Below are positions 1 to 8,801 of a DNA stretch of 64,000 nucleotides, one piece after another (within the stretch, counting starts at the first letter, position 1; every line of letters begins with the position of its first letter). Source of the DNA: Halopiger djelfimassiliensis. Lineage in GTDB: Archaea > Halobacteriota > Halobacteria > Halobacteriales > Natrialbaceae. Position numbers and translations under genes: made by a program. The stretch lies in contig NZ_HG315684.1 in assembly GCF_000455365.1 (NCBI RefSeq), positions 259,789-323,788 of the forward strand, read 5' to 3'. A model generated the notes under the pieces. The model saw nothing but the letters and a program-made list of their open reading frames with translations. It had not been told where the DNA came from and made no database searches.

Positions 1-49
1 AAAGGGGTTGAAGATGCTGGCCGCCGTGTTAAGGTGCGGGGTGATTCCC

Positions 50-193
50 ATGGACGATCACAGCCGAATTGTGGCCGTCTGTAACCGCTGCGAATCGGTA
101 TACGCAGCGAAAGTCCTCGCCGACGGAACGATTCGTCCCATCGGAACGACGTCGTGCTCCTGTGGGGCCGAAACGTTTCGACCGCTCGGGTAA
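50..193 (+). CDS. Small zinc-ribbon-like protein (47 aa)
   Basis: The protein carries one CNRC pair near residues 12-15 and a CSC pair near residues 35-37, the usual layout of a minimal haloarchaeal zinc ribbon. I chose the ATG at 50, giving MDDHSRIVAVC, over an upstream in-frame ATG at 8 because the extra residues look like untranslated sequence. No enzymatic motif is present. Such single-domain proteins are common in haloarchaea and mostly uncharacterised; nucleic-acid or protein binding is only a guess. No operon partner is visible inside the window, since its upstream side is truncated. Confidence 0.6.
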   Translation: MDDHSRIVAVCNRCESVYAAKVLADGTIRPIGTTSCSCGAETFRPLG

Positions 194-670
194 CCGGTTC
201 CGTCCCGAACCGGTAGCACAATCCCGTTTCGTGGAGTCACGAAACGCCGTTCGCCAGCCCTCGCTCGAGCGATCAGAGCCGCTCGAGACGAATCGCTCTA
301 TAGCGATCGGTCTCCTACCTCGGAAAAGGGACGGAGATAGCTCCGGTGAGAGGCAGAATAGATGATAGCAACGAAAGGGAAAGAATGGATGCTTGAACAG
401 ATGGCCTGCTGTTCTTCGCCGTGTGTTTCGACACAGTAACCGAGTGAACCGCCTCGGGGTCAAGTCGTTCGAGAATCTTTGATTCTCGTGATCACGGAAA
501 TCTCCGATTTCCGGACGACCCCGAGGCACTCGGCCTGTTCCGCCTGTAGATCACCGGCTACATGCCGCTCCTCCGCCCAGTCGGTCGAATAACTCAGTGA
601 CTGGGTATAGCGGTGTTCGGGAGCAGAATCACTCACCAGTATGCGGGTGAGGAACCGATCGATGAGGAAA
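194..670. other. Non-coding stretch with nested inverted repeat
   Basis: I see no convincing gene here on either strand. It holds the nested inverted repeat at 451-527 (separate entry) and a weak hairpin near 632-652, just past the 3' end of the minus-strand tRNA-Trp, which could help end that transcript. The long minus-strand reading frame in this area is rich in Arg and Ser and looks like an antisense artefact. Confidence 0.5.
451..527. repeat. Nested inverted repeat (outer stem with two inner hairpins)
   Basis: An 11-bp outer stem (GCCTCGGGGTC at 451-461 against its exact complement at 517-527) encloses two perfect 7-bp hairpins with 3-nt loops, at 471-487 and 496-512. Between them lies the palindrome GTGATCAC. 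Folded, it would give a three-way junction. It could be a small non-autonomous mobile element or transposon-end remnant, or a structured RNA; nothing in the sequence decides between these. Confidence 0.6.
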
Positions 671-845
671 TGGGGTCGGAGGGATTTGAACCCCCGATCG
701 ACTGATATCTCCGGTGCGCCTCGGAACTCCAGAGGGTCATCACACGGACACTGATCAGGTGCCCGATCAGTATATCAGTCTGGAGTGTCGTCCCGGGCGC
801 GGTGCCTCTGGAGTCAGTCGCCATGCCTGGCTTGGCCACGACCCC
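671..845 (-). tRNA. tRNA-Trp (CCA) with 101-nt intron
   Basis: Read on the minus strand, GGGGTCG (845-839) pairs with CGACCCC (678-672), followed by an A discriminator. The anticodon stem ACTGA/TCAGT holds the loop CTCCAGA, giving anticodon CCA. Exon 1 is 845-808, the intron 807-707 and exon 2 706-671, splitting the gene after position 37, the canonical archaeal site cut by the splicing endonuclease at a bulge-helix-bulge. CCA is not encoded. Haloarchaeal tRNA-Trp is known to carry an intron of about this size. Confidence 0.95.
707..807 (-). ncRNA. tRNA-Trp intron, box C/D 2'-O-methylation guide RNA
   Basis: The intron contains box C GTGATGA (743-737) followed by a guide at 734-726 that pairs with the anticodon loop, and a box D variant CCGA at 724-721. 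Counting five nucleotides upstream of box D places the target at C34. A second guide at 780-771, next to box D' CTGA (770-767), pairs with the 3' side of the anticodon arm, and the same rule points to U39. These are the two sites known to be guided by the Haloferax volcanii tRNA-Trp intron. The machinery that would use it, Nop5 and fibrillarin, is at 50.6-52.1 kb. Confidence 0.85.
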
Positions 846-898
846 TCGTCACTCAGTTGGGGGATCCGCCCTAAAGTGGTTTCGATTCGGGATCCGGC

Positions 899-1843
899 TC
901 ACAGCCACGGGGCCCGGCCATCGGTCTCGGTCGTGTCGTCGCCGGGATAGGTGCTGTCGTCGTCGGCACCCTCCTCGGGTTCTGAGGCGACCCAGCCACC
1001 GACGACGGGCCTCGAGCCGGTCTCTCCGCCGTCGGTCAGCGTTCCGGCCGGCGGTTCGCGGCCCTCCGTCGGCGCTCCATCGTCGGGGCTCGAGTCGCGT
1101 TCGTCGGTCGTCTGGGGACCGATCGGCGGATCGATCGCGAACACGCCGGCGACGATCAACGCGGCGAGGGGTGCCTGGCCGAACGCGTCGGTCAACAGCG
1201 AAAGCGGCAGGAGTCCGAGCGCGACGGCGCTCCCGAAGCGGAACCGATCGAGGTTCATGTACTCCCGCAGGTACGGGCCGCTGAGGGCGACGGCGAGCGC
1301 AAACGCGACGCCGACGACCGCGGCCAGCGTGGCGTTTGCGACCAGCCCCGGATCGTTCATGAGCACGAACGTGGCACCGCTTGGATCGATGCTCGCGATC
1401 AGTCCGAGGCTGATGATCACGCCCGGACTCGGCAGATACTCGCCGATCGTCGCGCTTGCGGTTTTGGCCGCGATCGCGAGGATGACGACCGCCGCGAACC
1501 GCTCGAAGATCTGCTCCTGGAGCAGACTGCCGATCGCCGGCGCTAACACCGCCTGGACGACCGCGAGCAGTATCAGCGGGACCCCGACGAGCAGGACGAC
1601 TTTCGCCTGCTCGCGGGGCGTTCCGCTCATTTCCGCGAGTATTACGGCAACGGTGGCGCTGCCGCCGAAGATCAGCAATCCGGTCTGGATCGCACTCAGG
1701 GGATCGTCGAGTCCGCCCGCGAGGATCAACACGGGGAAGATGCCATCGACCAGTGGCAGCATCATCACCAGCGCTAGGAGTCTGGTGTCACCACCGACGA
1801 GACGCTCGAGGCGGAAGGCAACCGGGTGTCGGGAGGTACTCAT
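899..1843 (-). CDS. Haloarchaeal multi-pass membrane protein (DUF5794-like)
   Basis: A 314-residue protein with about seven hydrophobic segments in residues 20-235 and a hydrophilic, acidic C-terminal tail of about 75 residues. It resembles a conserved haloarchaeal family of unknown function (DUF5794, from memory). No catalytic or transport signature stands out; charged residues inside the membrane segments are few. It is transcribed toward tRNA-Trp and lies divergent from guaB across a 468-bp gap. The function is unknown and the tail is probably cytoplasmic and disordered. Confidence 0.75.
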   Translation of the reverse strand: MSTSRHPVAFRLERLVGGDTRLLALVMMLPLVDGIFPVLILAGGLDDPLSAIQTGLLIFGGSATVAVILAEMSGTPREQAKVVLLVGVPLILLAVVQAVLAPAIGSLLQEQIFERFAAVVILAIAAKTASATIGEYLPSPGVIISLGLIASIDPSGATFVLMNDPGLVANATLAAVVGVAFALAVALSGPYLREYMNLDRFRFGSAVALGLLPLSLLTDAFGQAPLAALIVAGVFAIDPPIGPQTTDERDSSPDDGAPTEGREPPAGTLTDGGETGSRPVVGGWVASEPEEGADDDSTYPGDDTTETDGRAPWL

Positions 1844-1849
1844 CGCTTA

Positions 1850-2317
1850 GGGACGATGGCCGTAACCCGAGGCCAATGGGTGATAGGGAGAACGGTCCCG
1901 AACTGAGCGGTGGCTCCGACACCAGAGTACCCAGTTTCGGCCTCGTGCTGTGAGTTTTGATTTCCGTGTAAAATTCCCGAACGTATTCTCGGCGACGGAG
2001 TCGAAGCTCGTCCGACCAACGGTTCGGGATTCGCTGGAACTCACAGCGTGCATACGTGAACAGAGACAGGGGCTGTCAATAAACGTTGTGTGAGATGCGG
2101 TTCCACAACTCGGTGTATTTCCGGCAATACAATCCAGATGCGAACGCGGGTGCACAAATATGGCTGCAAGGTTGACGCTAGTCAATTTGAGACCTGTGAC
2201 CAAGGACATGGATCGAACGGCGACAACCGTTCTCGGACGCCGCCATACCGTCTAGGGTCCGGACAGTCACCGTCCCGATCTCGCAACGTTTTTTGCCGGC
2301 GGAATCTGACGGTTGAC
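1850..2317. other. Intergenic region upstream of guaB
   Basis: No gene is convincing. A plus-strand reading frame runs into guaB from 2090, but its residues before the guaB ATG are unlike IMPDH. A stretch at about 2101-2175 reads like the C-terminal end of some protein and could be a relic of an insertion-sequence transposase; I could not identify it. The region presumably carries the divergent promoters of the flanking genes. Confidence 0.35.
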
Positions 2318-3820
2318 ATGGCGAACGACGTTCCCGAGCACGAGCCCTATTCTTCGAAGCTGGAGGTACCGGAAGCACTAACGTTCGACGACGTCCTTCT
2401 CCGACCCAAAGAGAGTCGGGTCGAACCGGACGACGCGGATCTCACCTCGCGCGTCTCCAAGAACGTCGAGGTCTCCGTCCCGATCCTTTCTGCGGCGATG
2501 GACACGGTCACCGAGAGCGAGATGGCGATCGCGATGGCTCGCCACGGCGGCCTCGGCGTCCTCCACCGGAACATGAACGTCGACCAGATGGTCGACGAGA
2601 TCGACCGGGTCAAAAGCGCCGACGAACTCGTCATCCCACAGGAGTCGGTGGTCACCGCCGACCCCGACATGTCCGTTCGGGAGGTCGACGAACTGATGGC
2701 CCGCGAGGGCGTCGGCGGCGCACCCGTCGTCAACACCAACGGCGAAGTGCTGGGGATAATCTCGAGCACGGACATCCGTCCTCACCTCGAAGTCAACGAG
2801 GACGACCCCGTCACGGAAGCGATGACCGACGAGGTGATCACGGCTCACGAGGACGTCGACGCGCGCGAAGCGTTCGATCTGATGTACGAGCACAAGATCG
2901 AACGCGTCCCGGTCGTCGACGACGAGAACCTGCTGGTCGGGCTGGTGACGATGCAGGGAATCCTCCAGCGCCGCGAGTACAAGGAAGCGGTCCGGGACGA
3001 GGACGGCCGCCTTCGCTGTGGCGTCGCCGTCGGCCCGTTCGAGACCGATCGAGCGACAGCCGCCGACGAGGCCGGTGCGGACGTGCTCTTCATCGATTGT
3101 GCCCACGCGCACAACCTGAACGTCATCGACGGTGCACGGGAGATCAAAGACTCCGTCGAGGCCGACGTCGTCGTCGGTAACATCGGCACTCGCGAGGCGG
3201 CCGAGGACATCGTCGACTTCGCGGACGGCCTCAAGGTCGGCATCGGGCCGGGATCGATCTGTACCACCCGCGTCGTCTCCGGGTCCGGAATGCCACAGAT
3301 CACGGCCGTCGCGCAGGTCGCGGATGTCGCAAGCGACCACGACGTGCCGGTGATCGCCGACGGCGGTATCCGCTATTCGGGCGACGCGATCAAGGCGATC
3401 GCCGCGGGTGCGGACGCCGTCATGCTCGGCTCGTACTTCGCCGGCACCGACGAGGCACCCGGCCGCGTCGTCACCATGAACGGCAAGAAGTACAAGCAGT
3501 ACCGCGGCATGGGCTCGGTCGGCGCGATGAAATCCGGAGACGGCGACCGCTACCTGAAGGACGAACCCGACGAAGAGGAGGAGTACGTCCCCGAGGGCGT
3601 CGAGGCCGCGACCCCGTACAAGGGCTCGCTCAAGTCCGAACTCCACCAGCTCGCGGGCGGCATGCAGTCCGGCATGGGCTACGTCGGAGCCGAGACGATC
3701 CCCGAGTTCAAACAACGCAGCGAGTTCGTCCGCGTCTCCGCGGCCGGACAGGCCGAGAGCCACGCTCACGACGTGGTCATCACTGACGAAGCGCCCAACT
3801 ACTCGCCCGACAGCGAATAA
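2318..3820 (+). CDS. guaB: IMP dehydrogenase
   Basis: This enzyme oxidises IMP to XMP with NAD+, the committed step of GMP synthesis. The 500-residue length fits the family. Residues 1-90 form the start of the TIM barrel with the LTFDDVLL motif. Two CBS domains occupy roughly 95-220, and the catalytic loop GPGSICTTRVVSG places the thioimidate Cys at 315. The flap region (YRGMGSVGAM) follows. I took the ATG at 2318, which starts MANDVPEHEP; longer frames upstream are unlike the family. The gene is monocistronic in appearance. Confidence 0.97.
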   Translation: MANDVPEHEPYSSKLEVPEALTFDDVLLRPKESRVEPDDADLTSRVSKNVEVSVPILSAAMDTVTESEMAIAMARHGGLGVLHRNMNVDQMVDEIDRVKSADELVIPQESVVTADPDMSVREVDELMAREGVGGAPVVNTNGEVLGIISSTDIRPHLEVNEDDPVTEAMTDEVITAHEDVDAREAFDLMYEHKIERVPVVDDENLLVGLVTMQGILQRREYKEAVRDEDGRLRCGVAVGPFETDRATAADEAGADVLFIDCAHAHNLNVIDGAREIKDSVEADVVVGNIGTREAAEDIVDFADGLKVGIGPGSICTTRVVSGSGMPQITAVAQVADVASDHDVPVIADGGIRYSGDAIKAIAAGADAVMLGSYFAGTDEAPGRVVTMNGKKYKQYRGMGSVGAMKSGDGDRYLKDEPDEEEEYVPEGVEAATPYKGSLKSELHQLAGGMQSGMGYVGAETIPEFKQRSEFVRVSAAGQAESHAHDVVITDEAPNYSPDSE

Positions 3821-3963
3821 GCACCGCTCGCTCTCCGCAATTTTCCCTCGAGCAGACAAAGCGGGCCTGTCGCCGGATCCGCTTTCGGGGCGGTTCGGCC
3901 GCCCTCGCGTTCGGGTCCGGGAGAAAGAAAATACATACGTGCATCCGCTCCGGAGTATCGACC

Positions 3964-4503
3964 GTGAACCGCCGTAGGGTACTTCAGTCCGCCGGAGTGA
4001 TCGCCACGGTGAGCCTCGCGGGCTGTGTCGAAGGCGTCAAAGAACACTTTCAGGGCAGCTTCCGGGGGCTCGTCCCGGTCGAGATCCACAGCGAAGCCGA
4101 CCGGTACTACAACCTCCAGCTCGAGGCCTACGAACTCGAGACGAACCGCATGATCTACGACCAGGGATTCTCGGTCACGCCCAATCAGACGGTCGCTTCG
4201 CCACACCTCGAGGCGACGGAGCAGCGACTCCGGGTCGTCAAGTTCGACGAGGAAACCGAGGACGAAGCCGCCGTGGAGGAAGTCCCGGTGACGTCCAACA
4301 CCGACCTCGTCGTGATCACGCTCTACGACGACGGTCTCGACGTCGAGGTACGGCGCGGTGACGAGGACGCGTCCGGGCCACGGAGGCCGGTCGACGACGG
4401 GACAGAGCGGGGGGATGCCGGCAGTACCAACGACACTACCGACGGCAATACGACCGGCACTAGCAACGCCAGCAATACCAACGCCACCGACGGCGACGCG
4501 TAA
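3964..4503 (+). CDS. Tat-type lipoprotein of unknown function
   Basis: It starts with GTG. The N-terminus MNRRRVLQSAG is followed by a hydrophobic stretch and the lipobox LAGC (Cys at about residue 20), so it is probably exported by the Tat system and lipid-anchored outside the cell. The middle, about 110 residues, is beta-rich and looks like a small transthyretin- or Ig-like domain. The last 45 residues are Asn/Thr/Asp-rich with several NxT/NxS sequons, suggesting a glycosylated flexible tail. It converges on the YcaO gene, the two stop codons being 2 bp apart. Ligand and role are unknown. Confidence 0.75.
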   Translation: MNRRRVLQSAGVIATVSLAGCVEGVKEHFQGSFRGLVPVEIHSEADRYYNLQLEAYELETNRMIYDQGFSVTPNQTVASPHLEATEQRLRVVKFDEETEDEAAVEEVPVTSNTDLVVITLYDDGLDVEVRRGDEDASGPRRPVDDGTERGDAGSTNDTTDGNTTGTSNASNTNATDGDA

Positions 4504-4505
4504 CC

Positions 4506-6263
4506 TCAGGGATACGGGTGAAACTCCCGTTCGAGTCGCGGTTCGAACCCGAGGGTCGTCGGCACTGTTTTCGCTCGCTCGCCGAAGTACGGATCGCCGG
4601 TAAACAGCGGCTGCGCACCGGGAACGACGACCCGAACCGCCTCGAATCCGACCGTCGCTACGTCCCGAGTCGTTACCCGTGCGGCGTAGGGCGTCAGGTC
4701 GGCGTCGGTGACCCGATCGATCAACGTCTCGAGCCGCTCGGTCCCGCTGGGAACGCGATCCGGGCCGACGCTCGCCGCAGGGATCGTTCGCTCGACGTCG
4801 ACGAACGCCCGCGCGGCGTCCGGGAACGAGGCGTACTCGCCGATCGCGCCGGACGCGTCGGCCGCGTCCGTCGGGCCGAGACTGCGCAGCTCCATCCAGT
4901 TCTGAAGCGCTTCTTCGAGCGCCGCGGTCGCCGCCGCCGGGGCGTCGAGGCTTGCCGCGGACCCGACGGCGAAGGCCGGCCACGCGTCGTCGTCGCCGTC
5001 GACGGGGGTGTTCGTCCCCTCGGGATCGCGGTGGACGGCGACGGCGACGACGGGGACGTCGATATCCTGCGTGACGAGCAACGGCGTCACCGACAACCCC
5101 TCGCCGGCCGCCCGCCGCTCGAGCCTGTCGAACGCCTCGCTCTCGACGGCGAGTCCGAGCGGCTCGAACGTCGAGTACCAGGCGAGCATCGTCGCGTCGC
5201 GTTCGATGACTTCCGTCAGCCCCGACCGCAGAGCGTCGACGGTCGAGGACCCGAGCCCGAGACCGGTCGTGATCGACGGGACGAGCGCGTCGCCGGGCTG
5301 GGGGAACTGGACCGCCGCGGCGGGGAGGTGAGTCGCCTCCCCGGTCGCGAGGTTCTCGCCGGGAACCCATCGGTACTCGCCGCTGGCGTCGTATGCCGAC
5401 GCGTCGTCCGGACGAACGAGTTCCGTCGGGGAAACGGCAGTTTCGAGGCTCGTTTCGCTGTCGTGAACGAACGCCGAATCGCGATAGACGCCGGCACAGT
5501 AGCGCTCGAGGCCTTCGCCGACGGCTTTCATCAACGCGGCGTTCCAGTCGTCGGCGACGCCGGCGGCCTGCGTCGGCGCGCTGGCGTCGCTGTAGGGCGT
5601 CGTCTCCGCGGTCGTCGCGAGGTAGTAGGGGGCCGGAAATGACTCGAGTTCGCCGATATCCGTGACGAGGCCGACCCGATCGTCGATCGCTTGCTCGGCG
5701 GCGTCGACGGCGGCCTCGAGCGCGAGCGACTCGTCGTCGCGCTCGAGCCGTCGGTCCCGGTCACCGTCGGCACACGCACAGCCCGGGACGGGAAGGACCC
5801 GACGCCGGGTATGTGGCAGTTCGACGACGTGGCCGAGAACCGACCGTTCGGCTCCGGACAGAACCCGGACGCACTCCCGGCCCGCGAGCGCGCCGGCGAA
5901 CCGCGCAGTGGAGCGGTCGGCACGCGGGGCGTCGTCCGTCTCGTCGACGGTCGAAGCGACCCGTGCCCTGAGACAGTCGAAGCAACCGGTTTCCGGTGTG
6001 AACCCCGATACTGCGGCGTCGACCGCAGACAGCGGATGGCCGCCGACGCCGCCGATTTCGACGGCGATCCACGGAGTATCGCCCGCGCGGGCGGCGTCGG
6101 CCGCCCGTTCGAACGTCGCCGAACCGGCGACGTCGCTGACGACGGCAAACCGGGCGTCCGCGAGGTCGTCGGGGCGAGCGCCTTCCACGGTGACGTCGAC
6201 GTCTCCGAGCGCGGCGACGACGGCCGAACGGACCGGATCGTCGCCGACGACGTGTACCTGCAT
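4506..6263 (-). CDS. YcaO-domain protein with E1-like N-terminal region
   Basis: YcaO enzymes use ATP to activate backbone amides, making azolines or thioamides in peptides and proteins. Here the YcaO core spans about residues 215-585 and shows the ATP-site signatures EGLERYCAG, EVIERDATMLAW and EEALQNWMELR. The first 170 residues resemble the degenerate E1-like partner of azole-forming clusters: PWIAVEIGGVGG, then CFDCLRAR (Cys94/97), and later a CAC pair that could complete a zinc site. The C-terminus is HPYP, a short version of the proline-rich tail of azoline-forming YcaO proteins. I chose the ATG at 6263 (MQVHVVGDDP); a frame 31 residues longer exists. No precursor peptide is recognisable next to it, so the substrate is unknown. 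Confidence 0.85.
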   Translation of the reverse strand: MQVHVVGDDPVRSAVVAALGDVDVTVEGARPDDLADARFAVVSDVAGSATFERAADAARAGDTPWIAVEIGGVGGHPLSAVDAAVSGFTPETGCFDCLRARVASTVDETDDAPRADRSTARFAGALAGRECVRVLSGAERSVLGHVVELPHTRRRVLPVPGCACADGDRDRRLERDDESLALEAAVDAAEQAIDDRVGLVTDIGELESFPAPYYLATTAETTPYSDASAPTQAAGVADDWNAALMKAVGEGLERYCAGVYRDSAFVHDSETSLETAVSPTELVRPDDASAYDASGEYRWVPGENLATGEATHLPAAAVQFPQPGDALVPSITTGLGLGSSTVDALRSGLTEVIERDATMLAWYSTFEPLGLAVESEAFDRLERRAAGEGLSVTPLLVTQDIDVPVVAVAVHRDPEGTNTPVDGDDDAWPAFAVGSAASLDAPAAATAALEEALQNWMELRSLGPTDAADASGAIGEYASFPDAARAFVDVERTIPAASVGPDRVPSGTERLETLIDRVTDADLTPYAARVTTRDVATVGFEAVRVVVPGAQPLFTGDPYFGERAKTVPTTLGFEPRLEREFHPYP

Positions 6264-6367
6264 ACCAGAACGCTCACAGGCAGGCGGCAAAAGCGTCGCG
6301 CTCGGTGGCCGTCGGTTCGATCGCTCGAGTCGACCCGAACGACGAACTTGCGACACGGAATGACCGC

Positions 6368-7516
6368 TCAGGAGTCGGATTCGGAGTCGGTCCGCTGGCG
6401 CGTCTCCGAGACGTCGATGACGTCGCCCGTCTCCGACGGCATGTCCTCGCCTTCCTGAATCGCCTGGGCCTCCTGCTCCATCGCTTCGATGTCCAGTTCG
6501 GTGTCCTCGATCTCGCCGATCATCTCGGCGATGTCGTCCAGCCCGATCAGTTCACGGGTCTCCTCGTCGAACTCGAGGCTCTCGAGTTGCTGGCCGTCAG
6601 CCTCGATGTCGCTGCCCGAGAGGTGTTTGCCGTAGCGGCCGATCATCGAGGTCAGTTCCTGGGGCATGACGAACGTCGTCGACTCGCCCTGGCCGATCTC
6701 GGCGAGGGTCTCCATACCCTTGTCGATGACGGCGCGCTCGCCCATCGATTCCGCGGAGCGAGCACGGAGCACGGTCGAGATCGCGTCACCCTGCGCTTCG
6801 AGGATCTGACTCTGCTTTTCACCCTGGGCGCGGATGATGTTCGACTGCTTGTCACCCTCCGCCTTCTCGACGGCGCTGCGGCGTTCACCCTGGGCCTCGA
6901 GGATCATCGCGCGCCGACGCCGCTCGGCGGAGGTCTGTTGCTCCATCGCACCCTTGACGTCCCGGGACGGCGTGACCTCCCGAACTTCGACGGACTCGAC
7001 GCGAATCCCCCACTCGTCGGTCGGTCTGTCGAGTTCTTCCCGGATCCGGGCGTTGATCTTTTCGCGCCGACTGAGGGTATCGTCGAGTTCCATGTCCCCG
7101 ATCACGGCGCGCAACGTCGTCTGGGCGAGGTTCGAGACGGCACGCTCGTAGTCGTCGACCTCGAGAAACGCCCGTTTGGCGTTCATCACCCTGATGTAGA
7201 CGACGGCGTCCGCCGTAACCGGCGAGTTGTCCCGCGTGATCGCCTCCTGACTCGGCACGTCGAGCGTCTGGGTGCGCATGTCGAACGTGTACACCCGCGA
7301 GACGAACGGCGGAACGATGTTCAATCCGGGTTCGAGTAGTTTGCGATACTCGCCGAAGACGGTCAGTGCCCCCCTGTTGTACGCGTCGACGATTTCGACC
7401 ATCGACCAGACGGTAAGGACCGCAACCGCGAGTACGAGCAGTCCCACGACGATCGCCGGATCGGCCGTGACCTCCTCGAGTTGTAAGGGGCGGCCGAGCA
7501 TCAGTTCCTCCATCAT
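6368..7516 (-). CDS. SPFH/band 7 (stomatin-like) membrane protein
   Basis: A single membrane segment at about residues 20-42 is followed by a prohibitin-homology domain (about 45-200, with PPFVSRVYTFDMRTQ and the SVEVREVTPSRDV stretch). Then comes a long charged helix rich in EAQGE/AEGDKQ repeats typical of the flotillin/stomatin coiled coil (about 205-260). The C-terminal 100 residues are acidic. Family members form oligomeric membrane scaffolds, often paired with an NfeD protein, which is not visible here. It is codirectional with grpE, separated by 155 bp. Confidence 0.9.
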   Translation of the reverse strand: MMEELMLGRPLQLEEVTADPAIVVGLLVLAVAVLTVWSMVEIVDAYNRGALTVFGEYRKLLEPGLNIVPPFVSRVYTFDMRTQTLDVPSQEAITRDNSPVTADAVVYIRVMNAKRAFLEVDDYERAVSNLAQTTLRAVIGDMELDDTLSRREKINARIREELDRPTDEWGIRVESVEVREVTPSRDVKGAMEQQTSAERRRRAMILEAQGERRSAVEKAEGDKQSNIIRAQGEKQSQILEAQGDAISTVLRARSAESMGERAVIDKGMETLAEIGQGESTTFVMPQELTSMIGRYGKHLSGSDIEADGQQLESLEFDEETRELIGLDDIAEMIGEIEDTELDIEAMEQEAQAIQEGEDMPSETGDVIDVSETRQRTDSESDS

Positions 7517-7671
7517 TTATCCTGCGGGTTCTGGAGGAATAACTCTTGGCCGTCAGCGGAACACCGTTCAGCGAACGTGACAGTCGTGAGGCCTGATTTC
7601 GTCCAATACTGGGACAGTCGACCGGCAGCACTGACCGCGTACACGCGGCGAATCCCGTGCTGGTACAGCCG

Positions 7672-8643
7672 CTACTCGTCTGCGGTTTCGGTCTCGGATT
7701 CGGAGGTGTCTCCCTCGGGTTCGTCGCCCTCGTCGTCCTGCTCGAGTTCGCCGTTCGAGACGGTCACCTGAGCGTTCTGGATGACCTTGTCGCCCATCTC
7801 GTAGCCGGGGGTGTAGACGTCGGCGATGGTCCCCTCGGGCTGGGGGCTATCGACCTGCATCATGACCTCGTGGCGCTGCGGGTCCGTCTCCGTACCGGGG
7901 TCGGGGTCGATCTCCGTGACGTTCTCGTCCTCGAGAATGCGGTCGAACTCCCGGAGGGTCATCTCGACGCCGTCCCGGAGACTATCGACGTCGTCGCTGT
8001 CCTCCTCGAGGGCGCGTTTCAGGTTATCGCGAACGCCGATGAGCCGCTCGACGAGGTCCTCCGTCGCGCGATCTTTGATCTGTTGCTGGCGCTTTTTCGC
8101 CCGCTTCTTGTAGTTCTGGAAGTCGGCCTGTTTGCGTTTGAGTCGGCTCTTCAGGTCCTCGATCTCCGCTTCGTACTCCTCGAGTTGCTCGTCCCGTTCG
8201 GCGAGGGTTTCCTCGCGTGCCTCGAGTTCGTCCTGAAGGTCGCCGATGGTTTCGGCCTGAGACTCGACCCGTTCCGTGAGATCCTCGAGTTCCGCCCGCT
8301 GGTGATCGACGGTACTCGAGAGGTCCCGTGCCTCTTCGACGATCGAGTTGACCTTGTGCGCGAGTTCGTCGTCGTACTCCGTGACACGGTCGAGCAGCCG
8401 CTGAACGTCGTCGCTCGTTTCGGGGTCGTCCCCGGTCGATTCGTCGTCGCCCGATTCGGCGTCGTCGGTACCGGCGCTCCCGTCAGCGTCGACGCTTTCG
8501 GTCGCCGGTTCGGCCTCCGGTTCAGCCGTCGACTCCGCGTCGGTCGCGGCCGCAGTATCGACGTCGGTCGTATCGCCGTCGTCGGATTCCTCCTCGGACG
8601 GGACACCCTGGGCAGCCGAATTCGTGCCCTCGTCTTCGCTCAT
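7672..8643 (-). CDS. grpE: GrpE nucleotide exchange factor
   Basis: GrpE releases ADP from DnaK in the Hsp70 cycle. The first 80 residues are an Asp/Glu/Ser/Thr-rich disordered extension, typical of halophiles. A long coiled coil runs over about residues 90-185 (KRKQADFQNYKKRAKK is the classic GrpE helix end). The beta-domain holds the conserved pattern HEVMMQVDSPQPEGTIADVYTPGYEMGDKV. The total of 323 residues is longer than bacterial GrpE because of the acidic head and an acidic tail. dnaK and dnaJ are not in this window. Confidence 0.93.
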   Translation of the reverse strand: MSEDEGTNSAAQGVPSEEESDDGDTTDVDTAAATDAESTAEPEAEPATESVDADGSAGTDDAESGDDESTGDDPETSDDVQRLLDRVTEYDDELAHKVNSIVEEARDLSSTVDHQRAELEDLTERVESQAETIGDLQDELEAREETLAERDEQLEEYEAEIEDLKSRLKRKQADFQNYKKRAKKRQQQIKDRATEDLVERLIGVRDNLKRALEEDSDDVDSLRDGVEMTLREFDRILEDENVTEIDPDPGTETDPQRHEVMMQVDSPQPEGTIADVYTPGYEMGDKVIQNAQVTVSNGELEQDDEGDEPEGDTSESETETADE

Positions 8644-8770
8644 GTTCTGGTCAACGAACAGCGGTAATAAAAGGGTTGAGGTCGGCGCTCGAGGTCGTTC
8701 ACGGGTCGTGATAGGTCAGTCGGCCACGACACGGTCGGCGTCTCGGCTTCGAACGGCGTCGACCCGGACA

Positions 8771-8778
8771 GTATATGT
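8771..8778 (+). promoter_or_regulatory. TATA-like box of the XPB helicase gene
   Basis: GTATATGT is centred about 28 bp upstream of the GTG at 8802, the spacing of a leaderless haloarchaeal transcript. It overlaps the upstream in-frame ATG at 8775, which argues against using that ATG as the start. Confidence 0.5.
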
Positions 8779-8801
8779 GCATCCTCGCCCGATCACCGAC
8801 C

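Noticed and set aside
29..529. Minus-strand 166-codon frame near the left edge
   Set aside because: Arg/Ser-rich antisense composition; overlaps the zinc-ribbon gene and the nested inverted repeat.
2101..2175. Possible transposase C-terminal remnant upstream of guaB
   Set aside because: Only a short protein-like stretch; no family could be named and no terminal repeats found.
2090..2317. N-terminal extension of guaB
   Set aside because: Residues before 2318 are unlike IMPDH, whose conserved start follows the ATG there.
7112..7631. Antisense frames over the SPFH gene
   Set aside because: Shadow frames in a GC-rich gene.
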